Shown in pieces: positions 15,139 to 22,548 of a stretch of 24,812 nt of DNA. The first letter of the stretch is position 1, and each line of letters begins with the position of its first letter. The DNA comes from JAGAJR01 sp048463395 (lineage in GTDB: Bacteria > Pseudomonadota > Alphaproteobacteria > RF32 > CAG-239): assembly GCA_048463395.1 (NCBI GenBank), contig DBFWPL010000007.1, positions 1-24,812 of the forward strand. The letters run 5' to 3'. The notes under the pieces are model-generated. The model worked only from the letters and a program-made list of their open reading frames with translations, was not told where the DNA came from and searched no databases. Made by a program: the position numbers and the translations under genes.

Positions 15139-16482
15139 CTATTTATAAGCCAACAAATCGGCATCTTTTGTGGTTAAAACCGTATATCCGTAAGCGACAG
15201 CCGGCGGCAATTCCACTCCATCATCAAGAGAAATGAAGCTTAAAAACTTTCCGGTATACGGAGAAACGGCAAAAGCATATCCGTTGGAGGTGGTTATCAG
15301 CAGGCGGTTATCCGTCAAAACCGGACCGGTGGCGAAGACACCCACCTTATCTTCAATGGAGCTTCCGGTCGGAATTTTCGTGTTCCAGACAATTTTGCCG
15401 CTTTCAGTTTCAACCGCCAACAAATCCAAGTCATTGGAAAGAACAAACAAATACTTTCCGGCAACCCAAGGCTGGTTAACCCCGCCGATTTCCAATTCCC
15501 ATATCCGAGCACCGCTTCGCAAATCAATCGCCGCCAAGACATTATTGTTGCCGACGGCATATACTCTGTCTCCGTCAATCACCGGAGAGGCTTTAATCGC
15601 ATTTATATCCGTCAGAGAATTTTTTCTTTTTCCGGAAACAAGAATATCCGCCCATAGTGGAGAACCCGTGGAAGCTTTGAACGCCCGCAGTTCACCTGTT
15701 GAAAACGCAGCAATCACGACATCTTGTTTGGGGCTGTAAGCCGGGCTGGCTCCGCCAACCAATACCGTCGCTTCCTGAGAAGATTTGTAACGCCACAATT
15801 CTTCTCCGGTTTCCGGATTTAAGGCCAACAACAAATTATCTATTGTTTGAACAAGAATCTTATCTTCAGCCACAGTCGGAGCTATGCGTATCGGGGTTTC
15901 GGCATCATACCGCCAAATTCGCTTGCCGCTAACCATATCCAAAGCAAACACTCCGCCGAATCCGGTTGTAGCGTAAACTTTTTTGTTCATAACCGCAACA
16001 CCGGCACCCTTCATGGAGATTGCCTTGTCATCCTTATTCAGAGGTTTTAATCTCTTTTTCCAGATTTTTTTGCCGTTATCCAAACGGAAAGCGGATACAA
16101 CGGCATCGGCATCAATTGTAAAGACAACTTTGTGGGCAATGACCGGAGCAGCAATTAAAAAATCCCGGCGGGAAGAGCCTTCGCCAAAGCCGCTATCCCA
16201 TTTCTCTTTTAATTTATTTCCGGTTAAAAGGTGTCCCATCAGGTGTTCGGAATTTCCTCCGTTTTGAGACCACGATGTATTGGCTTCTGGACGCGGCAAG
16301 ACAATTTTGACTTCTCCGGGAGCGTAATCCGGCTGAAGAGCCGTTTCATTATCCAAAACGGAAATCCTTTCCCCATCCAGAACAATTTTGTCTTTATCAA
16401 ACAAACTACAAGAAACCAATAAAAGGCATAAAACAGAAAATGCCAGTTTTTTATACATTGCCGTACTCATTAAAAACCCCAT
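15139..16482 (-). CDS. bamB: Outer membrane protein assembly lipoprotein BamB
   Basis: BamB is a periplasmic-face lipoprotein that supports the BAM complex in folding outer-membrane beta-barrels. The 447 residues start with a lipoprotein signal ending at LLVSC (C25). A PQQ-type beta-propeller follows, with blades marked by repeated (D/E/S)-x-G-(K/E/A)-x-x-W motifs such as GKKIWK, GKRIWR, GEELWR, GARIWE and GKIVWN. Starts at ATG 16470 and 16458 are also possible and would give a shorter n-region; the lipobox is unaffected. The gene lies between the YfgM homologue (11-base gap) and der (9-base gap), the same order as in E. coli, which supports the symbol. Confidence 0.92.
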   Translation of the reverse strand: MGFLMSTAMYKKLAFSVLCLLLVSCSLFDKDKIVLDGERISVLDNETALQPDYAPGEVKIVLPRPEANTSWSQNGGNSEHLMGHLLTGNKLKEKWDSGFGEGSSRRDFLIAAPVIAHKVVFTIDADAVVSAFRLDNGKKIWKKRLKPLNKDDKAISMKGAGVAVMNKKVYATTGFGGVFALDMVSGKRIWRYDAETPIRIAPTVAEDKILVQTIDNLLLALNPETGEELWRYKSSQEATVLVGGASPAYSPKQDVVIAAFSTGELRAFKASTGSPLWADILVSGKRKNSLTDINAIKASPVIDGDRVYAVGNNNVLAAIDLRSGARIWELEIGGVNQPWVAGKYLFVLSNDLDLLAVETESGKIVWNTKIPTGSSIEDKVGVFATGPVLTDNRLLITTSNGYAFAVSPYTGKFLSFISLDDGVELPPAVAYGYTVLTTKDADLLAYK

Positions 16483-16493
16483 CGTATTTGATA

Positions 16494-17171
16494 CTACTGT
16501 TCGCTATCAAGAATAGAAAGCATATCCTGTACTCTGGCTTTTAATGCCTCCGGAATATTATCCGTATTCAGGATATCCGTATACATCTTTTTCGCCCCGT
16601 CAATATCTTTGTCGCGGATAGCAAGCATTGCCAACATTTCCAAAGCAATATTTCTCCAACCGGTGTTCTCATCGACAAGAGGACGAAGGAGTTCTTTAAT
16701 TTCTTCACTCGGAGCTGTATCCAACTTATAAGACGCCAGTTTCACAGCGGCCATATTGCGGAGTTTTTCATTTACTTTTTTATCTTGAACCAGGACATTG
16801 AGGATATTTAAAGCCTCCTCCTGCTTACCTTGTTCAAAGAGAATATTTGCCGTTTGCAATCTGGCAATGTCGGCATAAATTCCGTGATTAGCCTGCTGCA
16901 TTTTATCCAAGACGATGATGCTTTCTTCGTATTTCCCCTGATTTTGCAGGCTTAATGCGTAAGAATAAGTATCTGCCCAGCTTTGATTACGCTTCAGTTT
17001 CCAAGCCTTAAAAGTCTCGAAACTGACAGCTGCAGTAAGAACAACCGCCAGAGCAGCAATCATATACACACCATATCGGTTCCAAAACTTTCTGATGTTT
17101 TCATTTTTAACTTCTTCGCTTACTTCTCTGAAGAAAGTCTCGTCTGCATCCATTCCGTCTCTTTTTTTCAT
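16494..17171 (-). CDS. yfgM: YfgM-like TPR membrane protein
   Basis: The 225-residue protein has a short cytoplasmic N-terminus, one membrane helix at about 34-54 and a periplasmic helical-repeat part with TPR-like pairs (GKYEESIIVLDKMQ, GKQEEALNILNVLV, DIDGAKKMYTDIL). YfgM is an inner-membrane TPR protein linked to the Sec translocon and periplasmic chaperones. It is the first gene of yfgM-bamB-der; hisS, its neighbour in enterobacteria, is absent. An AGAGAGAA purine stretch lies before ATG 17171. ATG 17153 is a less likely start. The sequence is quite diverged, so assignment leans on architecture and synteny. Confidence 0.83.
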   Translation of the reverse strand: MKKRDGMDADETFFREVSEEVKNENIRKFWNRYGVYMIAALAVVLTAAVSFETFKAWKLKRNQSWADTYSYALSLQNQGKYEESIIVLDKMQQANHGIYADIARLQTANILFEQGKQEEALNILNVLVQDKKVNEKLRNMAAVKLASYKLDTAPSEEIKELLRPLVDENTGWRNIALEMLAMLAIRDKDIDGAKKMYTDILNTDNIPEALKARVQDMLSILDSEQ

Positions 17172-17213
17172 ATTGTTCTCTCTATTAGAATCTTAAATTA
17201 AAACATTATTATA

Positions 17214-17241
17214 TTTATAACCTAAAAGCTTCGGTTAGCAA
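17214..17241 (-). promoter_or_regulatory. Candidate promoter of yfgM-bamB-der
   Basis: On the minus strand TTGCTA (17236-17241) and TATAAA (17214-17219) are 16 bases apart, 43 bases before the yfgM ATG. A second TATAAT overlaps just downstream. No terminator is seen after the upstream gene at 17269, so read-through is also possible. Confidence 0.42.
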
Positions 17242-17268
17242 ATTATTTATTCCAACAACCACCAAAAT

Positions 17269-18444
17269 TTATTTAATAACCTCATTAATCAGGAATTTTT
17301 TGACCCACCGTAAATCCTCTATCGGAAGTTTTTTGCCGAAAATGAGTGTTTTCTCATCGGAGGCAATCGCCACAAAATAACGTTCCGTTGCCGGATTAAA
17401 GGTTACGTCGATTGCCTCTATCTTATCTTTGCGAAGTTCATCCTTCTTTCTGGAAAAAAGCATAAATTTATGTACGATAATGATTTTCTCCCGTTTAATA
17501 ACGATTTTATCTTTACGAAAAAGAGAATAAACCAGTGCCAAAACAAAGAGGATGCCAACAATATACCCGCCAAGCATCCAAAGGCTGCGTTCCTGCTCTT
17601 GTCTAAGATAAGAGGCTAATGCCGAAATAAAAGTACCGCCCAAAACAAAAATGCAAGCCCACATTATCAAGTTATAAGCATCCCAGCGGATTTTTCTAGC
17701 TTTGATGACGGTTTTATCAGCTTTTCGCACATAAGCGATTGTCGGCGGCAAAGGAGCCCGGTCATCAAACTGATTGGCCAAATGCCATTTTTCCGCCATT
17801 TCTTTAATAGACTTGTTTAAATCTTCAACATCTTTGCTGACTATTCCCTCATCCGTCATAATTATCGTCGGCATATTCAGCATTCGGGCATAATATTCCC
17901 ACTTTTTGCGAATGTCTTTACTGCTGGTACTGATATACAGCGGAATGGTCTTAAATGGATTTTTGTGATAAAGTTCAATAATATATTTGTTTTTGTTCAA
18001 CATACCGAACTGGAAAAACTCTATTCTGAGACGAACACCTTCATAATTCTTTATCTTGTCTTTATAGCTTTTTTTCTCACCAAAAACCGGACGATGGACA
18101 ACTGTTACGTTTCCCTTATCGTCTATTCCAACCTTTTTATACCTGATATAGGAGAAAATCAGAGAAACAACAATCCATAAGCCGAGCAGAGTAACTACCG
18201 CATCAAAAAAATACGGATTAATAAGAGATTCATAAACAGGTTCGTCGGTTACATTTTCTCCAAAAATATTTATTTTAGCCGGAAATCCGTAGAAAAATTC
18301 ATATACTCCCAAAACAATAAGGGCCATGCCGAGCAAAAGCCCCGGATACAGTATTCGTAACGCGATGCGATCCGATTTCTGAGTCGGGCGGCGGTCCACT
18401 TTTAATTCGTAGCTGTGGCTGAAGTGATCTGGAGCGTTATTCAT
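17269..18444 (-). CDS. Membrane protein with duplicated 2-TM plus PH-like unit
   Basis: The 391-residue protein has four probable membrane helices at about 31-52, 79-101, 257-279 and 288-308. Each helix pair is followed by a beta-rich soluble domain ending in a helix (102-195 and 309-391). The two soluble parts align by eye: VTVVHRPVFGEKKSYKDKIKNYEGV against IIIVHKFMLFSRKKDELRKDKIEAI. Such small beta domains next to membrane pairs resemble bacterial PH-like (YdbS/DUF304-type) domains, but I cannot confirm a family. The gene is divergent from the diguanylate cyclase and upstream of yfgM on the same strand with a 97-base gap. An envelope role is speculative. Confidence 0.8.
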   Translation of the reverse strand: MNNAPDHFSHSYELKVDRRPTQKSDRIALRILYPGLLLGMALIVLGVYEFFYGFPAKINIFGENVTDEPVYESLINPYFFDAVVTLLGLWIVVSLIFSYIRYKKVGIDDKGNVTVVHRPVFGEKKSYKDKIKNYEGVRLRIEFFQFGMLNKNKYIIELYHKNPFKTIPLYISTSSKDIRKKWEYYARMLNMPTIIMTDEGIVSKDVEDLNKSIKEMAEKWHLANQFDDRAPLPPTIAYVRKADKTVIKARKIRWDAYNLIMWACIFVLGGTFISALASYLRQEQERSLWMLGGYIVGILFVLALVYSLFRKDKIVIKREKIIIVHKFMLFSRKKDELRKDKIEAIDVTFNPATERYFVAIASDEKTLIFGKKLPIEDLRWVKKFLINEVIK

Positions 18445-18550
18445 TATAATATTCCCCTTTGTTTTAGGATAGATAATCAGTCTGATGATGTTATGCTATA
18501 TTATTTTTATTAAATAATCATCTTTTATTTTCAAAATATGTTTTTTAATT

Positions 18551-18579
18551 TTAACTTATTTTAATAATATGTATGTAAT
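18551..18579 (+). promoter_or_regulatory. Possible promoter of the diguanylate cyclase
   Basis: TTAACT (18551-18556, 4 of 6) and TGTAAT (18574-18579, 5 of 6) are 17 bases apart in a very AT-rich divergent spacer (18445-18628). Base composition makes chance matches common. Confidence 0.33.
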
Positions 18580-18612
18580 ATATGTGATAAATTATTAAAA
18601 ATGTGTGTTTGC

Positions 18613-18620
18613 AGAAGGAT
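18613..18620 (+). promoter_or_regulatory. Ribosome binding site that selects ATG 18629
   Basis: AGAAGGAT lies 8 bases before ATG 18629. The frame is open back to a GTG at 18605, but that codon has only A/T sequence before it, so ATG 18629 is preferred. Confidence 0.55.
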
Positions 18621-18628
18621 ATATCATC

Positions 18629-20824
18629 ATGGGAAGTTTTGAAATTTTTACCAACCCGACACATTTGGCTATTACTTTAACAGCCTTGGCTATTTTATTT
18701 ATCGCCGTCAAATTCAGTAACAGCGACGATTTGAACATCGGCAAAGGAATCTGGTTTTTAATGTTTGGTCTGGGAATTGAATTTCTCTCTTCCTGGCTCA
18801 GTTTCAAAACTTCCGAATATTATGCCCAAGGTGTTTCCATTACCCTGCTTGTTGCACTGGAGTTGCTGTTTTTGCTGATTGCCATGGTTTTTCTGGCAAT
18901 TGCCGCTTCTCAGATTTTAATCAACAATCTTCCTAACTTACCCGTCGTTGCCCTTTTGACCGGAGTAGGCCTGATTGCGATCGTTTATTTTGTTTTTATT
19001 TCCCCTGACGGCAACATGGTTGTCAGCATGAGACAGATTTTCCCGATTGCCGGATTTGCTTACATCTCAGCCAGTTTTTGGTCTAAAAGCTTTATCCGCA
19101 ACCACGGCGGATATGTGTTGGCCGCCATTACCACCGGATGTGTTACCGTTGTTTTGGCATTGAGGTTATTGGGTTTTGAATATTTTCAGAACGAAACTTG
19201 GTATGTTGCTCCATTGACTTATGTTTCTTTGGGAATCGCCATCTTGATGATAAAAACGGAATGGGTCAGAAAAAAACTCGATGATGCCAAGTTGGAAATT
19301 GAAAAATACAACACCCGGATTGAAGAAATCATTAAGTCTTCTCCCTTCCCGATTATCATCTCCCGTTTGAGCGATGACAAACTTATTCTTGCCAATAACA
19401 ATGCCGTCAAACTGTTTGGGATAGAAGCTTCCGAACTGGATCGCTACCGCCTGAAAGACTTTTTTGCAGATTCCGAAAACAGAAAACTGTTAAATGAACG
19501 GTTGGAAAGAGAGCGGGAAGTTCAGGACTTTGAAATTCTGGTTAAAACGCCGACCGGAAACTCGCCCTTCTGGCTTTTGACATCTGCCAATATCATTGAT
19601 TACAACTATGACATTGCCATTTATGCTGCTTTTCAGGATATTACTTCCCGCAAAAACAGGGAAGCCCTGTTGAAAAACCAGGCGACAAGAGATCCTTTGA
19701 CCTCTCTGTTTAACCGTCGTTACTTTGAAGAAGAAGTCAGCAAACGCATTGCCTTGTCCCGAATGAACGGAACAAACTTCAGCGTTCTGATGATTGATGC
19801 CGACCATTTTAAACGGGTGAACGACACTTATGGACACAAAGTCGGCGATAAAGTTTTGATTGAATTAGCCTCAACCAGCGAACGGGCTCTCAGAGACGTT
19901 GACATTGTCGCTCGTTACGGCGGAGAAGAATTTGTTATCTATCTGGACGAAGTAAATGCCGACGAGGCCAAAAATGTTGCAGACAGACTCAGAGAAACTA
20001 TTTCCAACATTGTGGTTTACTCAGAACTTGGCGAACCTATCCATTTCACGGTCAGTATCGGTATTTCCTCTTCCGAAATTTCCGATGACATTGATACTTT
20101 GATCAAAACCGCAGATGATGCTTTATACCGAGCCAAAGAAAGCGGACGCAATCGCTGTGAAATTTTTACCCTTGACGATATGAAAAACTTTAACAGTCAA
20201 GAGAAAAAAGAACATAAAGACGAAAGTCTGAACCGGCATCCGATTTTTGACAAAGAAGAAACGGAAGAAATCTCTCTGCTTGACGGGATTGCCGCCAATC
20301 ATATTCTGGATACGCAAACCACTATCGAAACCATACAGCCGCAAATGTCCTCAAACACTCCGGAGACTGTTCCGGAACCGATTTTATCTCATCCGCAGAT
20401 GACGGCTCCGGTTACACAACCACAGCAAACGCAAAACCAACCTGCTCAGGTTTCTCAACCGTCCCCAACTCCGGCGACACCAAAACCTCAAGAGCAAGTT
20501 CCAACAGCTGCTCCGGCGGTTCAGCCTGTATCAAATCCGGTGATTCAACCGACTGTTCAGCCTCAAGCAGCACCGCAAGCTCCAAGGCCGGCAGAGCTTC
20601 CGCAATCACAGCCTGTTCAACAAGTTCCACCACACCCGACAATGCCGCAGCCTCAACAGCCGGCACCGTCTGTTTCTCAGGTTCCGCAACCGGCTTCCGT
20701 TCCGAGTGCTCCGGTTGTGCAGCCTCAACCAATGCCTTCTGCCCAACCAACTCAGACTCCTGCCCCGCAAGCCAAGGAGGAAGAATATTTTCCGATCTTG
20801 GGCATAGATGATGAGGATTTATAA
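18629..20824 (+). CDS. Membrane-bound PAS-GGDEF diguanylate cyclase with Pro/Gln-rich tail
   Basis: The 731-residue protein makes c-di-GMP from two GTP. Residues ~1-210 form about seven membrane helices, followed by a short coiled coil, a PAS domain (~231-342) and a GGDEF domain (~347-517). The active site reads RYGGEEF (GGEEF at 431-435). An inhibitory site RDVD lies five residues before it, so product feedback is expected. DADHFKRVNDTYGH is the usual metal and substrate block. After residue ~572 comes an unusual ~150-residue tail of Pro, Gln, Ala, Val and Thr, ending in the conserved-looking acidic YFPILGIDDEDL. Numbers count from ATG 18629. The signal sensed is unknown. The methyltransferase starts 6 bases downstream. 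Confidence 0.94.
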   Translation: MGSFEIFTNPTHLAITLTALAILFIAVKFSNSDDLNIGKGIWFLMFGLGIEFLSSWLSFKTSEYYAQGVSITLLVALELLFLLIAMVFLAIAASQILINNLPNLPVVALLTGVGLIAIVYFVFISPDGNMVVSMRQIFPIAGFAYISASFWSKSFIRNHGGYVLAAITTGCVTVVLALRLLGFEYFQNETWYVAPLTYVSLGIAILMIKTEWVRKKLDDAKLEIEKYNTRIEEIIKSSPFPIIISRLSDDKLILANNNAVKLFGIEASELDRYRLKDFFADSENRKLLNERLEREREVQDFEILVKTPTGNSPFWLLTSANIIDYNYDIAIYAAFQDITSRKNREALLKNQATRDPLTSLFNRRYFEEEVSKRIALSRMNGTNFSVLMIDADHFKRVNDTYGHKVGDKVLIELASTSERALRDVDIVARYGGEEFVIYLDEVNADEAKNVADRLRETISNIVVYSELGEPIHFTVSIGISSSEISDDIDTLIKTADDALYRAKESGRNRCEIFTLDDMKNFNSQEKKEHKDESLNRHPIFDKEETEEISLLDGIAANHILDTQTTIETIQPQMSSNTPETVPEPILSHPQMTAPVTQPQQTQNQPAQVSQPSPTPATPKPQEQVPTAAPAVQPVSNPVIQPTVQPQAAPQAPRPAELPQSQPVQQVPPHPTMPQPQQPAPSVSQVPQPASVPSAPVVQPQPMPSAQPTQTPAPQAKEEEYFPILGIDDEDL
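20341..20790 (+). repeat. Low-complexity Pro/Gln-coding tract
   Basis: About 450 bases encode irregular PQPQ, PAQ, QPQP and APAP stretches with no fixed period, inside the diguanylate cyclase tail. A minus-strand frame across it (20412-20831) is a by-product of this composition. Confidence 0.7.
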
Positions 20825-20830
20825 AAAACA

Positions 20831-21958
20831 ATGACTTGTCCGTTAAGTGAAATTTGCGGCGGATGCCGTTTTCGAAATCTCGATGAGGTTGCTTACCGGC
20901 AAAAGAAGATGACTGCTTTTGAACAAATGCTCAAAGGCATTCATCAAGAGAACATTCCTCAGGGACAACCTGTTTTTATTGCGGACGGCAGCCGCAGAAG
21001 AGCCTGTTTAACTTTCCGGTATAAAAAGGGTAATTTAACACTCGGATTTAATGAAGCCCGCAGCGAAAATGTCATTAATATTGACACTTGTTCTCTGCTC
21101 ACGGAAAAGCTCAACACCGCTCTTTCTGACATTCGGCGGCTTTTGAGTGAAATTTGTGCGGTTCCTTTTGTAGAAGGCAAAGGCAAAAAGCAAAAAACAT
21201 CTTATCTGAACGCGGGAGACGTGTTTATCTGCGAAGCCGATAACGGGATTGACGTTGTTTTGGAATTTGACAAGGCATTGGCTCTGGAACAACGGATGAT
21301 TATTTTTGAAACCGTTCAAAACACAAATCATATCATTCGTATTTCGCACCGCCGAAAAGCAGATATTCTCCCCGAGCCGATTGCAGAAAAAGCCAAGCCG
21401 GTTATTTCCATTGCCGGATATGACATTTATATTCCGGCAGGAACATTTTTACAACCGTCAAAAGCCGGTGAACAGGCTTTGACCGACTTAGTCATGAAAT
21501 ATCTCGGTGCCACGGAAGGCAAAATCGCCGACTTGTTCTGCGGGGTGGGTACTTTTTCTTACCCGCTTTCCCGTAATCCCAATAATAAGATACTTGCCGT
21601 TGATTCTTCCGCCGAGTTATTGGACGGCTTCCGCACATCCGTTAACAAAAATATGATTTCCAATATTGAAATTATGGCAAAGAATCTATTCAAATATCCT
21701 TTGGACGAGCAAGAACTTAAGGGATTTTCCGTTATTGTTTTTGATCCGCCGAGAGCCGGTGCTGCCGCTCAAGTCAAAAAAATCGCCGATATGGCTGATA
21801 AACCGGAAAAAATCATAGCCGTTTCATGTAATCCGCACACGTTTGTCAATGATGCCAATACTTTGATTTCCGCCGGATACAAAATAAATGAAATTACCTT
21901 GGTCGATCAGTTTATTTATTCTAATCACAGCGAGCTTGTCGCTCTGTTTACAAAATAG
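20831..21958 (+). CDS. TrmA-family RNA (uracil-5-)-methyltransferase, RlmC/RlmD-like
   Basis: The protein methylates a uridine to m5U in RNA (23S rRNA by RlmC/RlmD, or tRNA by TrmA) using SAM and a catalytic Cys. Four Cys that would bind a 4Fe-4S cluster are seen: C3, C9 and C12 in CPLSEICGGC, and C87. The SAM motif is DLFCGVGTF (234-242), the target-binding motif DPPRAG (305-310), the nucleophile C333 in SCNP, and the base E368 in HSELVALF. At 375 residues it lacks the N-terminal TRAM domain of enterobacterial RlmD. The cluster supports RlmC/RlmD over classical TrmA, but the target base cannot be fixed. It follows the diguanylate cyclase by 6 bases. Confidence 0.92.
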   Translation: MTCPLSEICGGCRFRNLDEVAYRQKKMTAFEQMLKGIHQENIPQGQPVFIADGSRRRACLTFRYKKGNLTLGFNEARSENVINIDTCSLLTEKLNTALSDIRRLLSEICAVPFVEGKGKKQKTSYLNAGDVFICEADNGIDVVLEFDKALALEQRMIIFETVQNTNHIIRISHRRKADILPEPIAEKAKPVISIAGYDIYIPAGTFLQPSKAGEQALTDLVMKYLGATEGKIADLFCGVGTFSYPLSRNPNNKILAVDSSAELLDGFRTSVNKNMISNIEIMAKNLFKYPLDEQELKGFSVIVFDPPRAGAAAQVKKIADMADKPEKIIAVSCNPHTFVNDANTLISAGYKINEITLVDQFIYSNHSELVALFTK

Positions 21959-21990
21959 CCGGGACGTTTTATAGTTAAAGCATCTTTTTG

Positions 21991-21997
21991 AAAAGGG
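21991..21997 (+). promoter_or_regulatory. Ribosome binding site that selects ATG 22006
   Basis: AAAAGGG ends 8 bases before ATG 22006. The longer frame would need a TTG at 21988, which would place this SD inside the coding region. Confidence 0.55.
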
Positions 21998-22005
21998 TTT
22001 TTCAA

Positions 22006-22527
22006 ATGTTCAAAAAATTTATCGCGTTTCTTTCCGTTGTTTTTGTTTCTTCCTGTTCTTACTGGCAATCCGGTGAATATGACATCTGCCCGAGAGTACA
22101 AATTAACCGCGACAACTCTTACCTGACGCAAGTCGTGAATTATAAAGAGCAATTCCAAATCAGTCTTATCGGTTATGAAGGGTTCTGCTATTTTGATTCA
22201 AAAGTCAATCAGCAAAAAGCAAGAATTTCCGCTTTGTTTGAAATCAAACGCCTGCGTCCGAGCGATGAAACCGCCGTTGATTTTGCTTATTACACTTCCG
22301 CCGTTAAAGGTCCTAAAGAGTTTTTGGGCAAGAAAACTTATTACGAACACGTTCAAATTCCGGCTGATGAAAAACTTGTCGAATACAAGAGCCAACCGGT
22401 TGACGTCCGTATTCCGGAAAACATGAAATATTCTTTCGACATCAATCTCGGAATGGTTATCAGTCCGGAGGAATTTAAATACAACAAGCGAACTTTTGAT
22501 ATTAATTACAAATATTATAATAATTAG
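22006..22527 (+). CDS. Small lipoprotein of unknown function
   Basis: The 173-residue protein starts with a compact lipoprotein signal peptide (MFKK, hydrophobic core, VFVSSC with lipidated C17), so it is anchored to an envelope membrane. The mature part is rich in Tyr, Lys and beta-prone residues, and two further Cys (DICPRV and GFCYFD) could form a disulfide. I recognise no family. Translation could also be read from TTG 21988, but the SD favours ATG 22006. It lies 47 bases after the methyltransferase and 21 before transketolase, probably in the same transcript; no function follows from that. Confidence 0.82.
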   Translation: MFKKFIAFLSVVFVSSCSYWQSGEYDICPRVQINRDNSYLTQVVNYKEQFQISLIGYEGFCYFDSKVNQQKARISALFEIKRLRPSDETAVDFAYYTSAVKGPKEFLGKKTYYEHVQIPADEKLVEYKSQPVDVRIPENMKYSFDINLGMVISPEEFKYNKRTFDINYKYYNN

Positions 22528-22548
22528 AAAACAACAGGAGTATGTATA

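Noticed and set aside
18500..18518. ATTATTT-TTATT-AAATAAT hairpin in the divergent spacer
   Set aside because: It is made only of A and T in a very AT-rich region, gives a weak stem and has no T tract placed for a terminator.
20412..20831. Minus-strand frame of 139 codons opposite the Pro/Gln-rich tail
   Set aside because: CAG, CCG and GCA codons read in reverse give Leu/Glu/Val-rich frames without stops. There is no SD or independent support.
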